From Planctomycetota bacterium (GTDB lineage: Bacteria; Planctomycetota; UBA1135; GCA-002686595): a stretch of DNA of 60,869 nucleotides. Of this stretch, positions 8,206-17,231 are shown piece after piece. Location of the stretch: contig JAJDET010000064.1 of the NCBI GenBank assembly GCA_029259655.1, forward strand, positions 1 through 60,869, in the 5' to 3' direction. The notes under the pieces were generated by a model that saw only the letters and a list, made by a program, of their open reading frames with translations, made no database searches and was not told where the DNA came from. Position numbers and translations under genes: made by a program. Numbering within the stretch: the first letter of the stretch is position 1; each line of letters opens with the position of its first letter.

Positions 8206-9879
8206 ATGAAGACGACTCTGGGGATAACCACCATTCTCCTACTCAACCAAGTGCTCGCCGGATGCCTGTCTTGTCCGGAGCCGACGAAATGCGCGGACCA
8301 GACGTTCCTAGACCCTCGTCGATACTCAGTCGCGACGTACGACAACGAGGGGTATCTCTTGAGTTTTCCACTCGAAGAGGCTCGCGCCGACATTGAAGCG
8401 CTAGGTCAGGGTGGAGACGCCGTACCCAACCACATCTACATAGTTGCACACGGTTGGAACTTCACACTCGCAGATTCTCTCAAGAACTACCGGCACTACC
8501 TCGCCCTTATTGACGAAGAGATTGAACCCGGGTTCAGCCCATACTTCGTCTTCATCAACTACCCGTCAACCGCTCGCCCGACCCAGGATCTGGCAGCCTC
8601 CCTACTCCCTCTCGGCCTTGACTGGGTCCTTTGGCCCGCAACCTGGATCATCGACCGAGTTGCCTTCCATCTTCCATCTGCCTGGAACCAGTCCCTCAAG
8701 GCTACACGCATCGCCGTCAGCGACGGCTGCCGGCCGACCCTGCGCGCGGATGACTATGACTCCGCGGTCGCTCGAGGCCAGGGTCGTGCCTTAGTTCCCG
8801 TTTCGATGTTCCTACGTTCACTGAGCAAGGAGTTCGGTGGGTCCGGCGGCGCGCGTATTCACTGTGTCGGTCACAGCTATGGAGGGAAGTTGATCACGCT
8901 CGCCGCGATTGAAGCAATCGTTTGTTCCTTTCAAGACGAAGCTGGAGGGTCCCTCTCCGTCCCTCCGCCTGGCGTTGAGGGTCCGATTGACTCTCTGGTC
9001 GTATTCAACGGCGCGTTCCATCCTTCGGAGTTGACGTATGACGCCAGCGTAGACGACTCCATGGTGAGAGCGGCCCTCGGGACTATATCGCGTAAGGCAG
9101 TTGTCTTCAGCCGGAGAGACTTTGCCACCGGCTTCGCGTTCGACGTGAGTGAGTTCGCGGCAACGCGCAAGGGTCTGGACGGCATCGATTCGGCCCTAGG
9201 AGCGGCCTCGCGTGCTCTGGATGAGCAGAACGGCATCGTACGAGAAGCGGGTAGGCCCGTCGTTGCTCTCAGCGCTTACGTGGTAGGGTCCGGCTTCTCG
9301 GCGATTAGCTGGATATGCGGAGTAGTGACTAAGGTGCTCTCTCTTCCAGCTGATTGGATGCACCACGTGAAATCCAACGACACGTTCGGAGGGGACGGCG
9401 AGGAGGCTCCAGGGTGGGCCATGCCCCTGAATGCTCTGCACTTCTTCCTGCCGGTCGACAAGATCATCAGCGCCGAGTCCGACAAGATGGGTATCCTCCG
9501 TCATACGCGCCCCGCGGTAGGACGGACAGGACTCGCGACGCTGTACAGAGGCCGCGGAGTTCTGATGAACATTCAGGCCAGTTGGATGGCAGGTATGACG
9601 CCTCGCTCCTCAGGGGTGTCAGCCAAGGAGTTCGTCCGGATCGTTGATGAGAGTAGGCCGACGAGTTTCTCGGAATGGGACCCGAACACCTTTTATTCGT
9701 TCGACGCCACGTCCGTCTATGACACGCTCTGCAGCATCGTCGGAGCACACGGTGATATTCGATCGACCGAGTCCGCGGGGAATCGCCTCGGTTGTCGGAA
9801 GATCGACGCCACGATCAGGTTCATCCGCTGGGCCACGACCGAACCCTTGAGCGGCCTTAGCCGGGTCGTCGCACAATAG
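8206..9879 (+). CDS. Lipoprotein alpha/beta-hydrolase
   Basis: 557 residues. The N terminus (MKTTLGITTILLLNQVLAGC) is a lipoprotein signal with lipobox VLAGC. Residues ~80-95 hold IYIVAHGWNF, an oxyanion-hole-like HG motif. GGARIHCVGHSYGGKL around residue 222 is the nucleophile elbow G-H-S-Y-G of esterases and lipases. The C-terminal half is poorly conserved in my reading and may hold the acid and His. It is the only gene between repeat copies A and B, so it forms a one-gene module. Its base composition is lower in GC than the core (a sample at 8461-8520 is 50% GC against 72% at 44461-44520), which suggests acquisition. Substrate is unknown; lipase/esterase-like is the limit of the evidence. 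Confidence 0.8.
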   Translation: MKTTLGITTILLLNQVLAGCLSCPEPTKCADQTFLDPRRYSVATYDNEGYLLSFPLEEARADIEALGQGGDAVPNHIYIVAHGWNFTLADSLKNYRHYLALIDEEIEPGFSPYFVFINYPSTARPTQDLAASLLPLGLDWVLWPATWIIDRVAFHLPSAWNQSLKATRIAVSDGCRPTLRADDYDSAVARGQGRALVPVSMFLRSLSKEFGGSGGARIHCVGHSYGGKLITLAAIEAIVCSFQDEAGGSLSVPPPGVEGPIDSLVVFNGAFHPSELTYDASVDDSMVRAALGTISRKAVVFSRRDFATGFAFDVSEFAATRKGLDGIDSALGAASRALDEQNGIVREAGRPVVALSAYVVGSGFSAISWICGVVTKVLSLPADWMHHVKSNDTFGGDGEEAPGWAMPLNALHFFLPVDKIISAESDKMGILRHTRPAVGRTGLATLYRGRGVLMNIQASWMAGMTPRSSGVSAKEFVRIVDESRPTSFSEWDPNTFYSFDATSVYDTLCSIVGAHGDIRSTESAGNRLGCRKIDATIRFIRWATTEPLSGLSRVVAQ

Positions 9880-9972
9880 CTGCGGTCTTCGACGTTCAAG
9901 CGATCCGGGTGGTAGCGCCACGTCAGGCCGTCGTGTCAGGAGGGCGATAGCGCTCAAGTCCAGCGGCCCGTC

Positions 9973-10090
9973 GCGGATCATGATTCTGGGAGGGGGAGAG
10001 GCAGTCGTTTCGTCGGAAGCGACTTCGCCCGAACAGGTTGAGGTGACGCAGAGCCTCGACGATGACGAGCGTCTGGGCGTCCTGCTGGGC
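9973..10090 (+). repeat. Composite tRNA-arm repeat, copy B
   Basis: gcggatcatgattctg (9973-9988) differs from the tRNA-Met arm core by two bases. The shared motif follows exactly 95 bases after the core start, at 10068-10090. Similarity to copy A continues to about 10198, so the full repeat is roughly 225 bp. Together with copy A it brackets the lipoprotein hydrolase gene. Confidence 0.7.
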
Positions 10091-10201
10091 GTACTTCGCG
10101 ATGAGGCCCCCGATCTGGCGCTGATCGTCGAACCTTGGGACCGTCTTCCTCTCTCTGTACGCGTCGGAATTGTCGCGATGGTCCGATCGACCTACGGCTG
10201 A
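9980..10201 (+). CDS. Short conserved ORF in repeat copy B
   Basis: 73 codons, the same length and position relative to the repeat as 7606-7827. It contains DERLGVLLGVLRDEAPDLAL and LPLSVRVGIVAMVRS. The divergence from copy A keeps frame and length and many changes are conservative, which argues that the frame was under selection at some time. No promoter or ribosome site is evident and the start lies in the tRNA-like core. It is probably a remnant of a gene that ended at the attachment site. Its function is unknown. Confidence 0.4.
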   Translation: MILGGGEAVVSSEATSPEQVEVTQSLDDDERLGVLLGVLRDEAPDLALIVEPWDRLPLSVRVGIVAMVRSTYG

Positions 10202-10445
10202 CTTGGCATGAGAGGATCGATCCCGTCCGCCTTTGCTCTGGCCCACGCTAACCATGCGCGCCTTCGTCACTCACGGTCCCCTCCTCTTGAGCCACCCGTT
10301 CGAACTCATCCACGAACCGCCTGACCTCGCCAGCGCGCCTCCTGCCGCATTCGATCCGGGAGACCATGGCCACGCTCGTAAAGACGGGCCGAGGACCCAC
10401 AAACTAGCGCGGCTGGGGATCTCCTGCCCGAAAGAGGTGACATCG

Positions 10446-13400
10446 TCACGGCACGCTGAGCCAGGCGATGACCCCCGGCGCGTTCGCCGGATGGCTCGTC
10501 TGGGTATTGGGCGGCATGTAGGTTGGATCGACGAGCAGGGCCACGATCGTGTTCCAGGGGTGCGTGAAGTTCGACCAAGACCCATCCAGACAGATGGAGG
10601 TGAACTTGTTGTTCGTGAAGGGTTGCACGTACCACTTGTTCGTGCGGGCCCAGAGCACGACTCGGATGACGCCGTTGTCGATGTTGTCGGCGATGCCCGA
10701 GATCCGGGACGGGAGAGCCGAGGTGATCTGAATCGTCGGAAGCTCGGCAGGGTCGCCGATGAAGCCGGTTCCGAGACACTTGTTCGGAAACTCGTCCCAG
10801 GCGAGCACCCCGGAGTCCAAGGAAGGGTGTTGCTGCGTGGGCAAAACCGGTACGTAGGAGCCGTCCACCAGGAGGGCGAGTATGCGGTTCCAGGGTGCGG
10901 TGGTGTTCGACCAGCTCCCGTCGCTGCAGATCGCCGTGAAGGGATCCAGCTGGAACGGCTGCGCGTACCACTTGTCCGTGAGTGCGTAGAGGACGACGCC
11001 CGCCTGGCTCGCGTCGACGTTGTCGACTCGGCCCTGCACGGTCGGGTCACCCGGAGTCAGGTCGAGGATCTCGATCTCCGGAGGCAACTGGAGATCACCG
11101 AGCTTGCGGACGTCCGCGCAGCCGCCCGGAAACTCGTCCCACGCGAGAACACCCGGCGTCGTGGACGGGTGTGGGACGAGCCTGGGAGCAGGCGTGTACG
11201 TGTCGTCCACGAGAATGGCCACGATACGGTCCCACGGGTTCGTAGACGTGGCCCAAGATCCGTCGCTGCAGACGTCCGTGAACGGACTCTGCGTCGTGGG
11301 CTGCACGAACCAGTGGTTCGTCTTCGCGTAGACGACGACCTTCTGCGCGCTGGCGTCTAGGTTGACGGCCGTCCCGCGTACGATCGAGCTGCCCGGCTGC
11401 AGGCCGACGATCGACACTTCGGGAGCCTGCATCGGGTCCCCCACGATGCCGCCGGGGCACGAGGGGCCGGCGATGGGTGCGTAGTTGAAGTCTCGCACGA
11501 CAACTTCGTCCGCCTTGGCCGGATCGTTCCCGCCGATCAGCCACAGGTTGAACCTCATCCGCTCGCCACCGGCGGGCGGAACGTCTGGACCCACGTAGGT
11601 CCAGGAGTCGATCGACGTGAACGGGTCCGGGGCCGGCGCCTCTCCACGCCAGCTCTCGAACGTGATCTGGTTGGCCGCCCACACGAACCGGTGCGTGGTC
11701 ACCTGGTCGGCGCCGATAGTGAACGTCCGGAGATTCCCAGGTATGAAGTACGGTTGAACGACGAACTGGGCATTGTCGGGATTGGCAAGCCCGAGCGAGA
11801 ACTCGATGTCTATCTCACGCGTCGCCGACTCGTAGACGAAACCCGCGAACACGGCTTGCGGATCCAACGTGTCCAGGCGCCCGATCACGGTAAAGCGGTA
11901 CTCGCCGTACCCCAACGAGGCGGGTAGCAACACCTCCGAGGCGTACCATTTCCCCTGCTCGGCGCGTGTGCTCAGGTGCAGGCCGAACTCGTCGACCCAG
12001 ACGCTCCCGGGGTCGTCGGAGAAGTAGTTGGGCCCGGGACCCACGAGGCTCCCGGTCTTGACCACCCAGTTATGGCCGCTGAAAAGCACGGTGCGCCGCG
12101 GCGGGAACTCCGTCCACGCGCGAACTCCGGGCTCGTCGGACGGGTGTGTATCCAGGATGGCCGCGGGGACGAACGTCTCGTCCACGAGCAACGCCGCCAA
12201 CCGGTCCCAGGGATGCGTGGTCGTCGTCCACGAGCCGGCGTTGTCGAGCGACGTGAAAGGCGCTTGAACGGTGGGCTGGACGTACCACCGGTCGGTCATG
12301 GCGTAAAGGACGACCCGGGCCTGTCCCGGACCGTAGTTCTTCGCCACACCCGAGACCGTCGAATCCCCGAGCTCCAGGTCCTCGAAGACGATCTCCGCTG
12401 AGAGCCCAGTGGGAAAGGACCCCGCATCGGTCGGGCTCGTGCCGTGCTCCACCTCGACGCCATCGCTGAACCCGTCGGCGTCGGTGTCGAAGACCATGAG
12501 ATCGGAACCAGCGACGACTTCGCCGCAGTTCGAGAGGCCGTCGGCGTCGGGATCTAGGTCCCCGTCGGGAACGACGCCCGTCACGCGCCGGAAGGGATCC
12601 AACCCGAGCGCGACCTCCAGCGTATCGGGCAAGCAGTCGGCGTCCGTGTCGCCCGCGCGATCGATGACGCCGAAGGTCCACTGGTGTGGGAACACGAGCG
12701 GATTCCCGGCCAGGTCCTGAACGAGGCCGTCGATCCTCGCGCGGTAACGGCCGGGAGTCAGCGGGGCGCGGAACCGCATCGACGCCACGAGGACGTCCTC
12801 GTCGAACTCGATCGTCCCCGTGATCGGCGTGGAGTCGTCCGCCGTCTCGAAGAGCCCGTCGGGGCCGCCCCCCACGAGGAAAAACCCGCCGTCGAGGAGG
12901 TCGTCGACCACGACGGCTTCGCTGAGCTCAGCGGTGACGAGCGACAGGTTGGACACGTAGGTCGAGTCGGCCGGGCTCACGGCAACGACCTGCGGGAGCG
13001 TGAGGTCACTCGGCAGGGAGCGCACCGGGCTCTCGAACACGTTGGTGTCCAGATCGGCGAACACGGCCCACGCGCTCGCCGCGAGAGATACTCGCTCCGG
13101 AATGCACTGGAAGGGAGTCTGCAAGCACTGCTGCCGCACCGGCAGCGTCTCGGACTCCTCAAGCGTGCTGCCGACGAGCCCCCGACCATCCCCGAAGGGG
13201 TCGGAAGCCTGCGCCCAGGCCAGCTCCTCGAGCAGGTCCCACATCGAGTCCTGGTACTTGGCGTCGCCGTAGATTTCCCCCACCAGGCTCATGGCCACGA
13301 CCGCCTGCGCCGTGAACTCCCATGCGATCCCCTCGGTCTGAGGATCGGGCGGACCCGACCGCGGGACCAGCCCCAACCCGGCATGCATCTCGCCGTTCAG

Positions 13401-15398
13401 CTCGATCTCGGAGCAAAACGCCGACATGACGAAGTCCATGACCGCCCTCCAGTCAATCGCATTGCGGTACGGGTCGTGGGGTGCGAGCGACAGCACGGCG
13501 AAGGTGTTGCTGTCGAGGAAGTCACAGTCGTTGAGGAAGTCGGCTCCGATCTGAGGCCCTGCCGGACACAACCCGGGACCCGCCGCCGGTCCGTCCGGCC
13601 CGTCGGGCAGGGTCCCCGCGCGGAAACGACCCGAATTGGAGTCGAACATGCGCAGCACGAAGTCGCCCGCTTCCGTTGCTGCATCTCGCCACCTGCCGGC
13701 CTCGCCCCCCCTGCCCAGGGATTCTTCGACCTCCGCGAGGGCGCGCATCGCCGCGAAGACGTCGGCGTTGTTTTCGGTCGACTTCGACCGGACGAGCAAC
13801 TGCTCGCCCTGTTCTTGAGAGAAGGCGTAGCCGAGGAAATACCCGCCGTAGCCGGCGACCGCCCGGTCGCGGAGGTTCTCGACGATCCAGGTCGCGATCT
13901 CGCGCGCGGCATCCAGGTAGGCCACGTCCCCGAGGGCGTCATAGGCGTCGAGCAGAGCCAGCTGCGCGAACGCGTTCGCGCCCCCCGTGGCGCCCTCCAG
14001 CACGAGGCAGTACCCGGTCGGCCCGCAGGGAAGCCCGCCGCTGTAGCCCGCCAGCCGGATCTCTCCGCGCTTGCCGTCGCCGAGCAGCTGGTCGTTCCTG
14101 AGGGGCAGCTCCCCGCTGCTGTATCCGTCATGGAGCCCGCGCGCCCCCGACGGGCTCGGGGGGATTCCGTACGGCCCGCTGACGTCGTTCTCGAGCGCGT
14201 AGACGAAGGTGTCGGCGAGCCGGCGCGCGCTCGTGAGGTCCGCCGCAGCGCCCCTCCGCAGGAGAGCAATCAGGACCAGAGCCGAGTCGTAGGTCGTCGC
14301 CAGATTGCGCAGACCTTGGTCCGGGCCGACCCCCGCCGGATCCGCGGAGGGAATCACTCCTACGGTCGCGAAGCTGTTGGGAAAGCCAATCGCATTCGCG
14401 TTGGAGGCCGGCACGGGCTCGAAACGGATGTTGTCCAGAAGGACCGTTCCGGCTCCCGGGCCCTGGTCCGCGGCCATGGACACGCTGAAGAGATTGTGAA
14501 CGTCGTCGCGCGGGGCCGATCCGAAGTCCAGCTGATTCAGCTCGAGCGAGATCTCCTGGAACGTCGAGCTTTGCGGGAGGTTGAGGTAGGTCGGCTTTCC
14601 GGCCCCGACTCCGATCCCCACGGAGACGCCGCCCGGAGTCGGCGTGCGAATCTCGAAGACGACGCGCTCGGCCCCGTCGAGGTCGTAGCCGAACCCCGAT
14701 GGACTCGACGCGTAGCCCTCGGGCTCCTCGAAGTTCACGCCGGCGAACTCGCCGGGAGCGAGAGGAGCGAACGTGATGCGCAGGGCGGTTCCGCGATCCG
14801 AATCACTCGCGTTCGCGGACGACGAGCACCCGAGCGGCGCGAGCGGGTCATCGATGCAAGCCGCGTCCAAGGAGATCTTCGAGGTGATTCCGTACCACCC
14901 CGAGGGGACTCCGCGGTTCGACCCGGCATCGGCGTTGACGTAGACGTCGAAGGCCGCGCGAACGCGATCGACTCGCTCCGACAAGAGCGAGAGCGAGGGC
15001 CCGGCAACGGGATTGGTACCCCGGACCTGGACCACGACCGCATCGGTGCACTGCGCCCCGAAGGTGTCCTGCGCCCGGAACTCGAACTCGAGAGCTCGAG
15101 GTTCCCCTACGTTGGGGGCGCGGAACGAGGCGACACCCGCATTCGAGGACAGAGAGACGGGAGTGCCCGACTCCTGACTCCACTCGGCGAGCGGGACGGC
15201 GCCCGTGTCCACGGCCGTTCCGTCCAGGAGCACGTCCGTGGATTCGTCGACGACCTGGCCCGGCCCCGCCAGACAGACGGGCGCCAGGTTGAGCGCCGCC
15301 TCTCCCAGATTCGGTTCTCGGTGACAGGCGCCGACGTACAGCGCGCACGAGATCACAACCGTCGTCGCGACGACGAAGACCCGCAATCGACTAATCAT
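10446..15398 (-). CDS. Giant multidomain lipoprotein with (alpha/alpha)-barrel and lectin/GH16-like domains
   Basis: 1650 residues from ATG 15398, chosen because it opens the signal MISRLRVFVVATTVVISCALYVGAC (lipobox VGAC). Domains in order: Ig/PKD-like (~30-130); a jelly-roll carbohydrate-binding-like module (~140-340, GTVLLDNIRFEP); an alpha-helical barrel region (~365-780) with STENNADVFAAMRAL and EGIAWEFTAQAVVAMSL, as in (alpha/alpha)6 glycan-active enzymes; a Big_5-like Ig domain (~800-900); thrombospondin-type-3 Ca-binding motifs (DTDADCLPD, DPDADGLSN, DTDADGFSD, ~910-990); then four ~100-residue repeats with an inserted domain carrying EIDIEFSLG near residue 1195, a GH16-like motif. 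It is divergent from the operon at 15552, whose third gene shares the binding-plus-barrel layout. It is probably a surface glycan-binding or glycan-cleaving protein; the activity is inferred. Confidence 0.8.
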   Translation of the reverse strand: MISRLRVFVVATTVVISCALYVGACHREPNLGEAALNLAPVCLAGPGQVVDESTDVLLDGTAVDTGAVPLAEWSQESGTPVSLSSNAGVASFRAPNVGEPRALEFEFRAQDTFGAQCTDAVVVQVRGTNPVAGPSLSLLSERVDRVRAAFDVYVNADAGSNRGVPSGWYGITSKISLDAACIDDPLAPLGCSSSANASDSDRGTALRITFAPLAPGEFAGVNFEEPEGYASSPSGFGYDLDGAERVVFEIRTPTPGGVSVGIGVGAGKPTYLNLPQSSTFQEISLELNQLDFGSAPRDDVHNLFSVSMAADQGPGAGTVLLDNIRFEPVPASNANAIGFPNSFATVGVIPSADPAGVGPDQGLRNLATTYDSALVLIALLRRGAAADLTSARRLADTFVYALENDVSGPYGIPPSPSGARGLHDGYSSGELPLRNDQLLGDGKRGEIRLAGYSGGLPCGPTGYCLVLEGATGGANAFAQLALLDAYDALGDVAYLDAAREIATWIVENLRDRAVAGYGGYFLGYAFSQEQGEQLLVRSKSTENNADVFAAMRALAEVEESLGRGGEAGRWRDAATEAGDFVLRMFDSNSGRFRAGTLPDGPDGPAAGPGLCPAGPQIGADFLNDCDFLDSNTFAVLSLAPHDPYRNAIDWRAVMDFVMSAFCSEIELNGEMHAGLGLVPRSGPPDPQTEGIAWEFTAQAVVAMSLVGEIYGDAKYQDSMWDLLEELAWAQASDPFGDGRGLVGSTLEESETLPVRQQCLQTPFQCIPERVSLAASAWAVFADLDTNVFESPVRSLPSDLTLPQVVAVSPADSTYVSNLSLVTAELSEAVVVDDLLDGGFFLVGGGPDGLFETADDSTPITGTIEFDEDVLVASMRFRAPLTPGRYRARIDGLVQDLAGNPLVFPHQWTFGVIDRAGDTDADCLPDTLEVALGLDPFRRVTGVVPDGDLDPDADGLSNCGEVVAGSDLMVFDTDADGFSDGVEVEHGTSPTDAGSFPTGLSAEIVFEDLELGDSTVSGVAKNYGPGQARVVLYAMTDRWYVQPTVQAPFTSLDNAGSWTTTTHPWDRLAALLVDETFVPAAILDTHPSDEPGVRAWTEFPPRRTVLFSGHNWVVKTGSLVGPGPNYFSDDPGSVWVDEFGLHLSTRAEQGKWYASEVLLPASLGYGEYRFTVIGRLDTLDPQAVFAGFVYESATREIDIEFSLGLANPDNAQFVVQPYFIPGNLRTFTIGADQVTTHRFVWAANQITFESWRGEAPAPDPFTSIDSWTYVGPDVPPAGGERMRFNLWLIGGNDPAKADEVVVRDFNYAPIAGPSCPGGIVGDPMQAPEVSIVGLQPGSSIVRGTAVNLDASAQKVVVYAKTNHWFVQPTTQSPFTDVCSDGSWATSTNPWDRIVAILVDDTYTPAPRLVPHPSTTPGVLAWDEFPGGCADVRKLGDLQLPPEIEILDLTPGDPTVQGRVDNVDASQAGVVLYALTDKWYAQPFQLDPFTAICSDGSWSNTTAPWNRILALLVDGSYVPVLPTQQHPSLDSGVLAWDEFPNKCLGTGFIGDPAELPTIQITSALPSRISGIADNIDNGVIRVVLWARTNKWYVQPFTNNKFTSICLDGSWSNFTHPWNTIVALLVDPTYMPPNTQTSHPANAPGVIAWLSVP

Positions 15399-15551
15399 CC
15401 TCCGCTCTCCTTCGATGTCGGGAGGACCGGCGGCACGGCACTCCCTCGGTAGCGCGGCCGTGGGCACATCTCACTCGATGCGGCGAACCCCGATCGACAC
15501 CGCTCACCAGGTCCACTACGATAGCACCGTAGCGCCCGGAGAGGGGAGGCT
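15399..15551. promoter_or_regulatory. Divergent promoter region of the glycan module
   Basis: 153 bp between two divergent starts, the giant lipoprotein (minus) and the outer-membrane protein (plus). It must hold both promoters. Ribosome-binding-like sequences sit at each end (gagaggggaggct just before 15552; ggagagcgg read on the minus strand before 15398). No palindromic operator stands out. Shared control of the two transcription units is inferred from the arrangement. Confidence 0.4.
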
Positions 15552-17231
15552 ATGAGCTCGATACACACCTCGCTGGCAGTCTTGCTGGCGTTGGCCCTGG
15601 CGTCGACGACGTGGGGTCAAGGCCGGACCGTGCCCCCCGACCGGGAACGTCAGGAGATCGCCGCCGAGCTCGAACGCGTGAAGCGATCGGAAGTCGCCGA
15701 GCGCCGCGGGCGTCTGTCCGAGCTCGTGGAACGGATCCTGCGCCTCCCGAAGTCCCCCGATCAGGTGCGGCTGCTACTCCACGCGGCGGATCAGTATCGG
15801 GACATCGGCAGCTACCGAGCCGAGTCGCTCTACCGGCAAGCCGTGCGGCGCGCACCGGATGATCCCTATGCCCTCCACGCCATCGGCCGCTACTTCCGCC
15901 TCTTTCGCGGGGCCAAGGGGCTCTACTCGGAGGCGCAACGCTACTACACCCGGGCGGAGGAGGTGGTCGAGGCCCGTCTGAGGGAAGAGGAGGAGAAGCT
16001 CTCGGTGGACGTCATCGAGAACGACGCCGACAGGCAGGCGAGCATCGCCGAGCTGAGACACCTGCGCGAAGTGATTCGACGGGGCCAAATCGAGCTGCAG
16101 AAGAGGGAGGGCTACTCGCTCGGCCGCCCCTTCGGCGGCGACGGGTTCTCGATCTCCTATCAGACCGATGCCACGGCTGGATCCGCTTTCCCAGGCCACA
16201 ACGACTTGGCGACTCCCGCGCGCGCCATCCTGAAGGTCGACCCGGCTTTCGACCCGCGCCTTCTCCTGCGCGAGCGCGAGATCGTCCGCCACGAGCACAC
16301 GCTGCGCGTCCGCGCGGGCTCCTGGCCCTGGCTGGACGTGTTCTGGACCGGGATCGCCGACGACGAGGCCATCGCCAGCCAGACGTCCCCCCCGACGTTC
16401 TCCGATGTCGACGTCTCTGACGGTGGCGTCGCCCTAGAGGACGACGTGCGACTGGGACCCCTCGGAGACCTACTCTGGCGGCTCGAATACCGTAAGACGA
16501 AGCTCGACATCGTGGGTATGCCCGACGAGGACATCGAGCGCTGGACCACCCGGCTCGTTTGGACGCGGAACTTCGGCCGCGTGAAGAGCGATCTCGAGCT
16601 GATCGGCTCCGTCGCGGACGTCGAGCTGCCGGGCGGAGCGGAGGATCTGGACGACCTCTGGGCCGCCAACCTCACGCTCCTCTTTTTTCCCCAGCAGCGG
16701 AGGTACGACGACCAGATCGACGTGCGCGGGTACGAGCTGGGCATGGGGTTCGTCCGCAATGTCCGGACCTTCGGCCCGAACGTCGACCTCGTCCGGGACA
16801 CCTACTTCACCTCGGCCGAGATCCGCGACGTCCTCCCACGAACGGACGTGCGGCTCGTCGAGAACTTCTTCGACACGCAGGTCGAGGGGAGCCCGAACGA
16901 GGACAGCTCCAGCTTGGAGTCGAACCTGATCCTCACGCACCGTCTCGTGGACAGGGTCAACAAGATCCGAGTCGGCGACAGCGAGCGCGCGGTGGGGCTG
17001 GCGCAATGGGCACTCGTGCTGCGCGGGTTCGACGATCAGGCGCTGGGTGACCTGAAGCAGTTCGAGAGCCGCGGCGGCCGGTTCGGCACGTTCGTCGAGC
17101 TGTACAGCGGCCCCGCTCGCCGGAGCACGGCGATCCTCGAGGTGGCCTACGAGTACCGTGACTACTACGAACTTTCCGAGGAGGAGAGTGTGATCATGTT
17201 CACGCTGAAGCTCGGCATCGGCAACTCATGA
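15552..17231 (+). CDS. TPR plus beta-barrel outer-membrane protein
   Basis: 559 residues with signal peptide MSSIHTSLAVLLALALASTTWGQ. Residues ~25-200 are helical with TPR-like repeats (YRDIGSYRAESLYRQAVRRAPDDPYALHAIGRYFRL). From ~200 on, alternating beta strands dominate (LEYRKTKLDIVG, TTRLVWTRNFGRVKSDLELIGS) and the protein ends in an aromatic/hydrophobic strand (VIMFTLKLGIG), as outer-membrane barrels do. The TPR-then-barrel order recalls exopolysaccharide exporters such as PgaA and BcsC, but it is much shorter and no synthase is present here. It is the first gene of a three-gene operon joined by 4-bp ATGA overlaps. Confidence 0.7.
   Translation: MSSIHTSLAVLLALALASTTWGQGRTVPPDRERQEIAAELERVKRSEVAERRGRLSELVERILRLPKSPDQVRLLLHAADQYRDIGSYRAESLYRQAVRRAPDDPYALHAIGRYFRLFRGAKGLYSEAQRYYTRAEEVVEARLREEEEKLSVDVIENDADRQASIAELRHLREVIRRGQIELQKREGYSLGRPFGGDGFSISYQTDATAGSAFPGHNDLATPARAILKVDPAFDPRLLLREREIVRHEHTLRVRAGSWPWLDVFWTGIADDEAIASQTSPPTFSDVDVSDGGVALEDDVRLGPLGDLLWRLEYRKTKLDIVGMPDEDIERWTTRLVWTRNFGRVKSDLELIGSVADVELPGGAEDLDDLWAANLTLLFFPQQRRYDDQIDVRGYELGMGFVRNVRTFGPNVDLVRDTYFTSAEIRDVLPRTDVRLVENFFDTQVEGSPNEDSSSLESNLILTHRLVDRVNKIRVGDSERAVGLAQWALVLRGFDDQALGDLKQFESRGGRFGTFVELYSGPARRSTAILEVAYEYRDYYELSEEESVIMFTLKLGIGNS

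Noticed and set aside
10248..10392. Minus-strand frame FTSVAMVSRIECGRRRAG..., slightly VapC/PIN-like
   Set aside because: The similarity is weak and short (about 48 codons), with no start or acidic residues in PIN positions.
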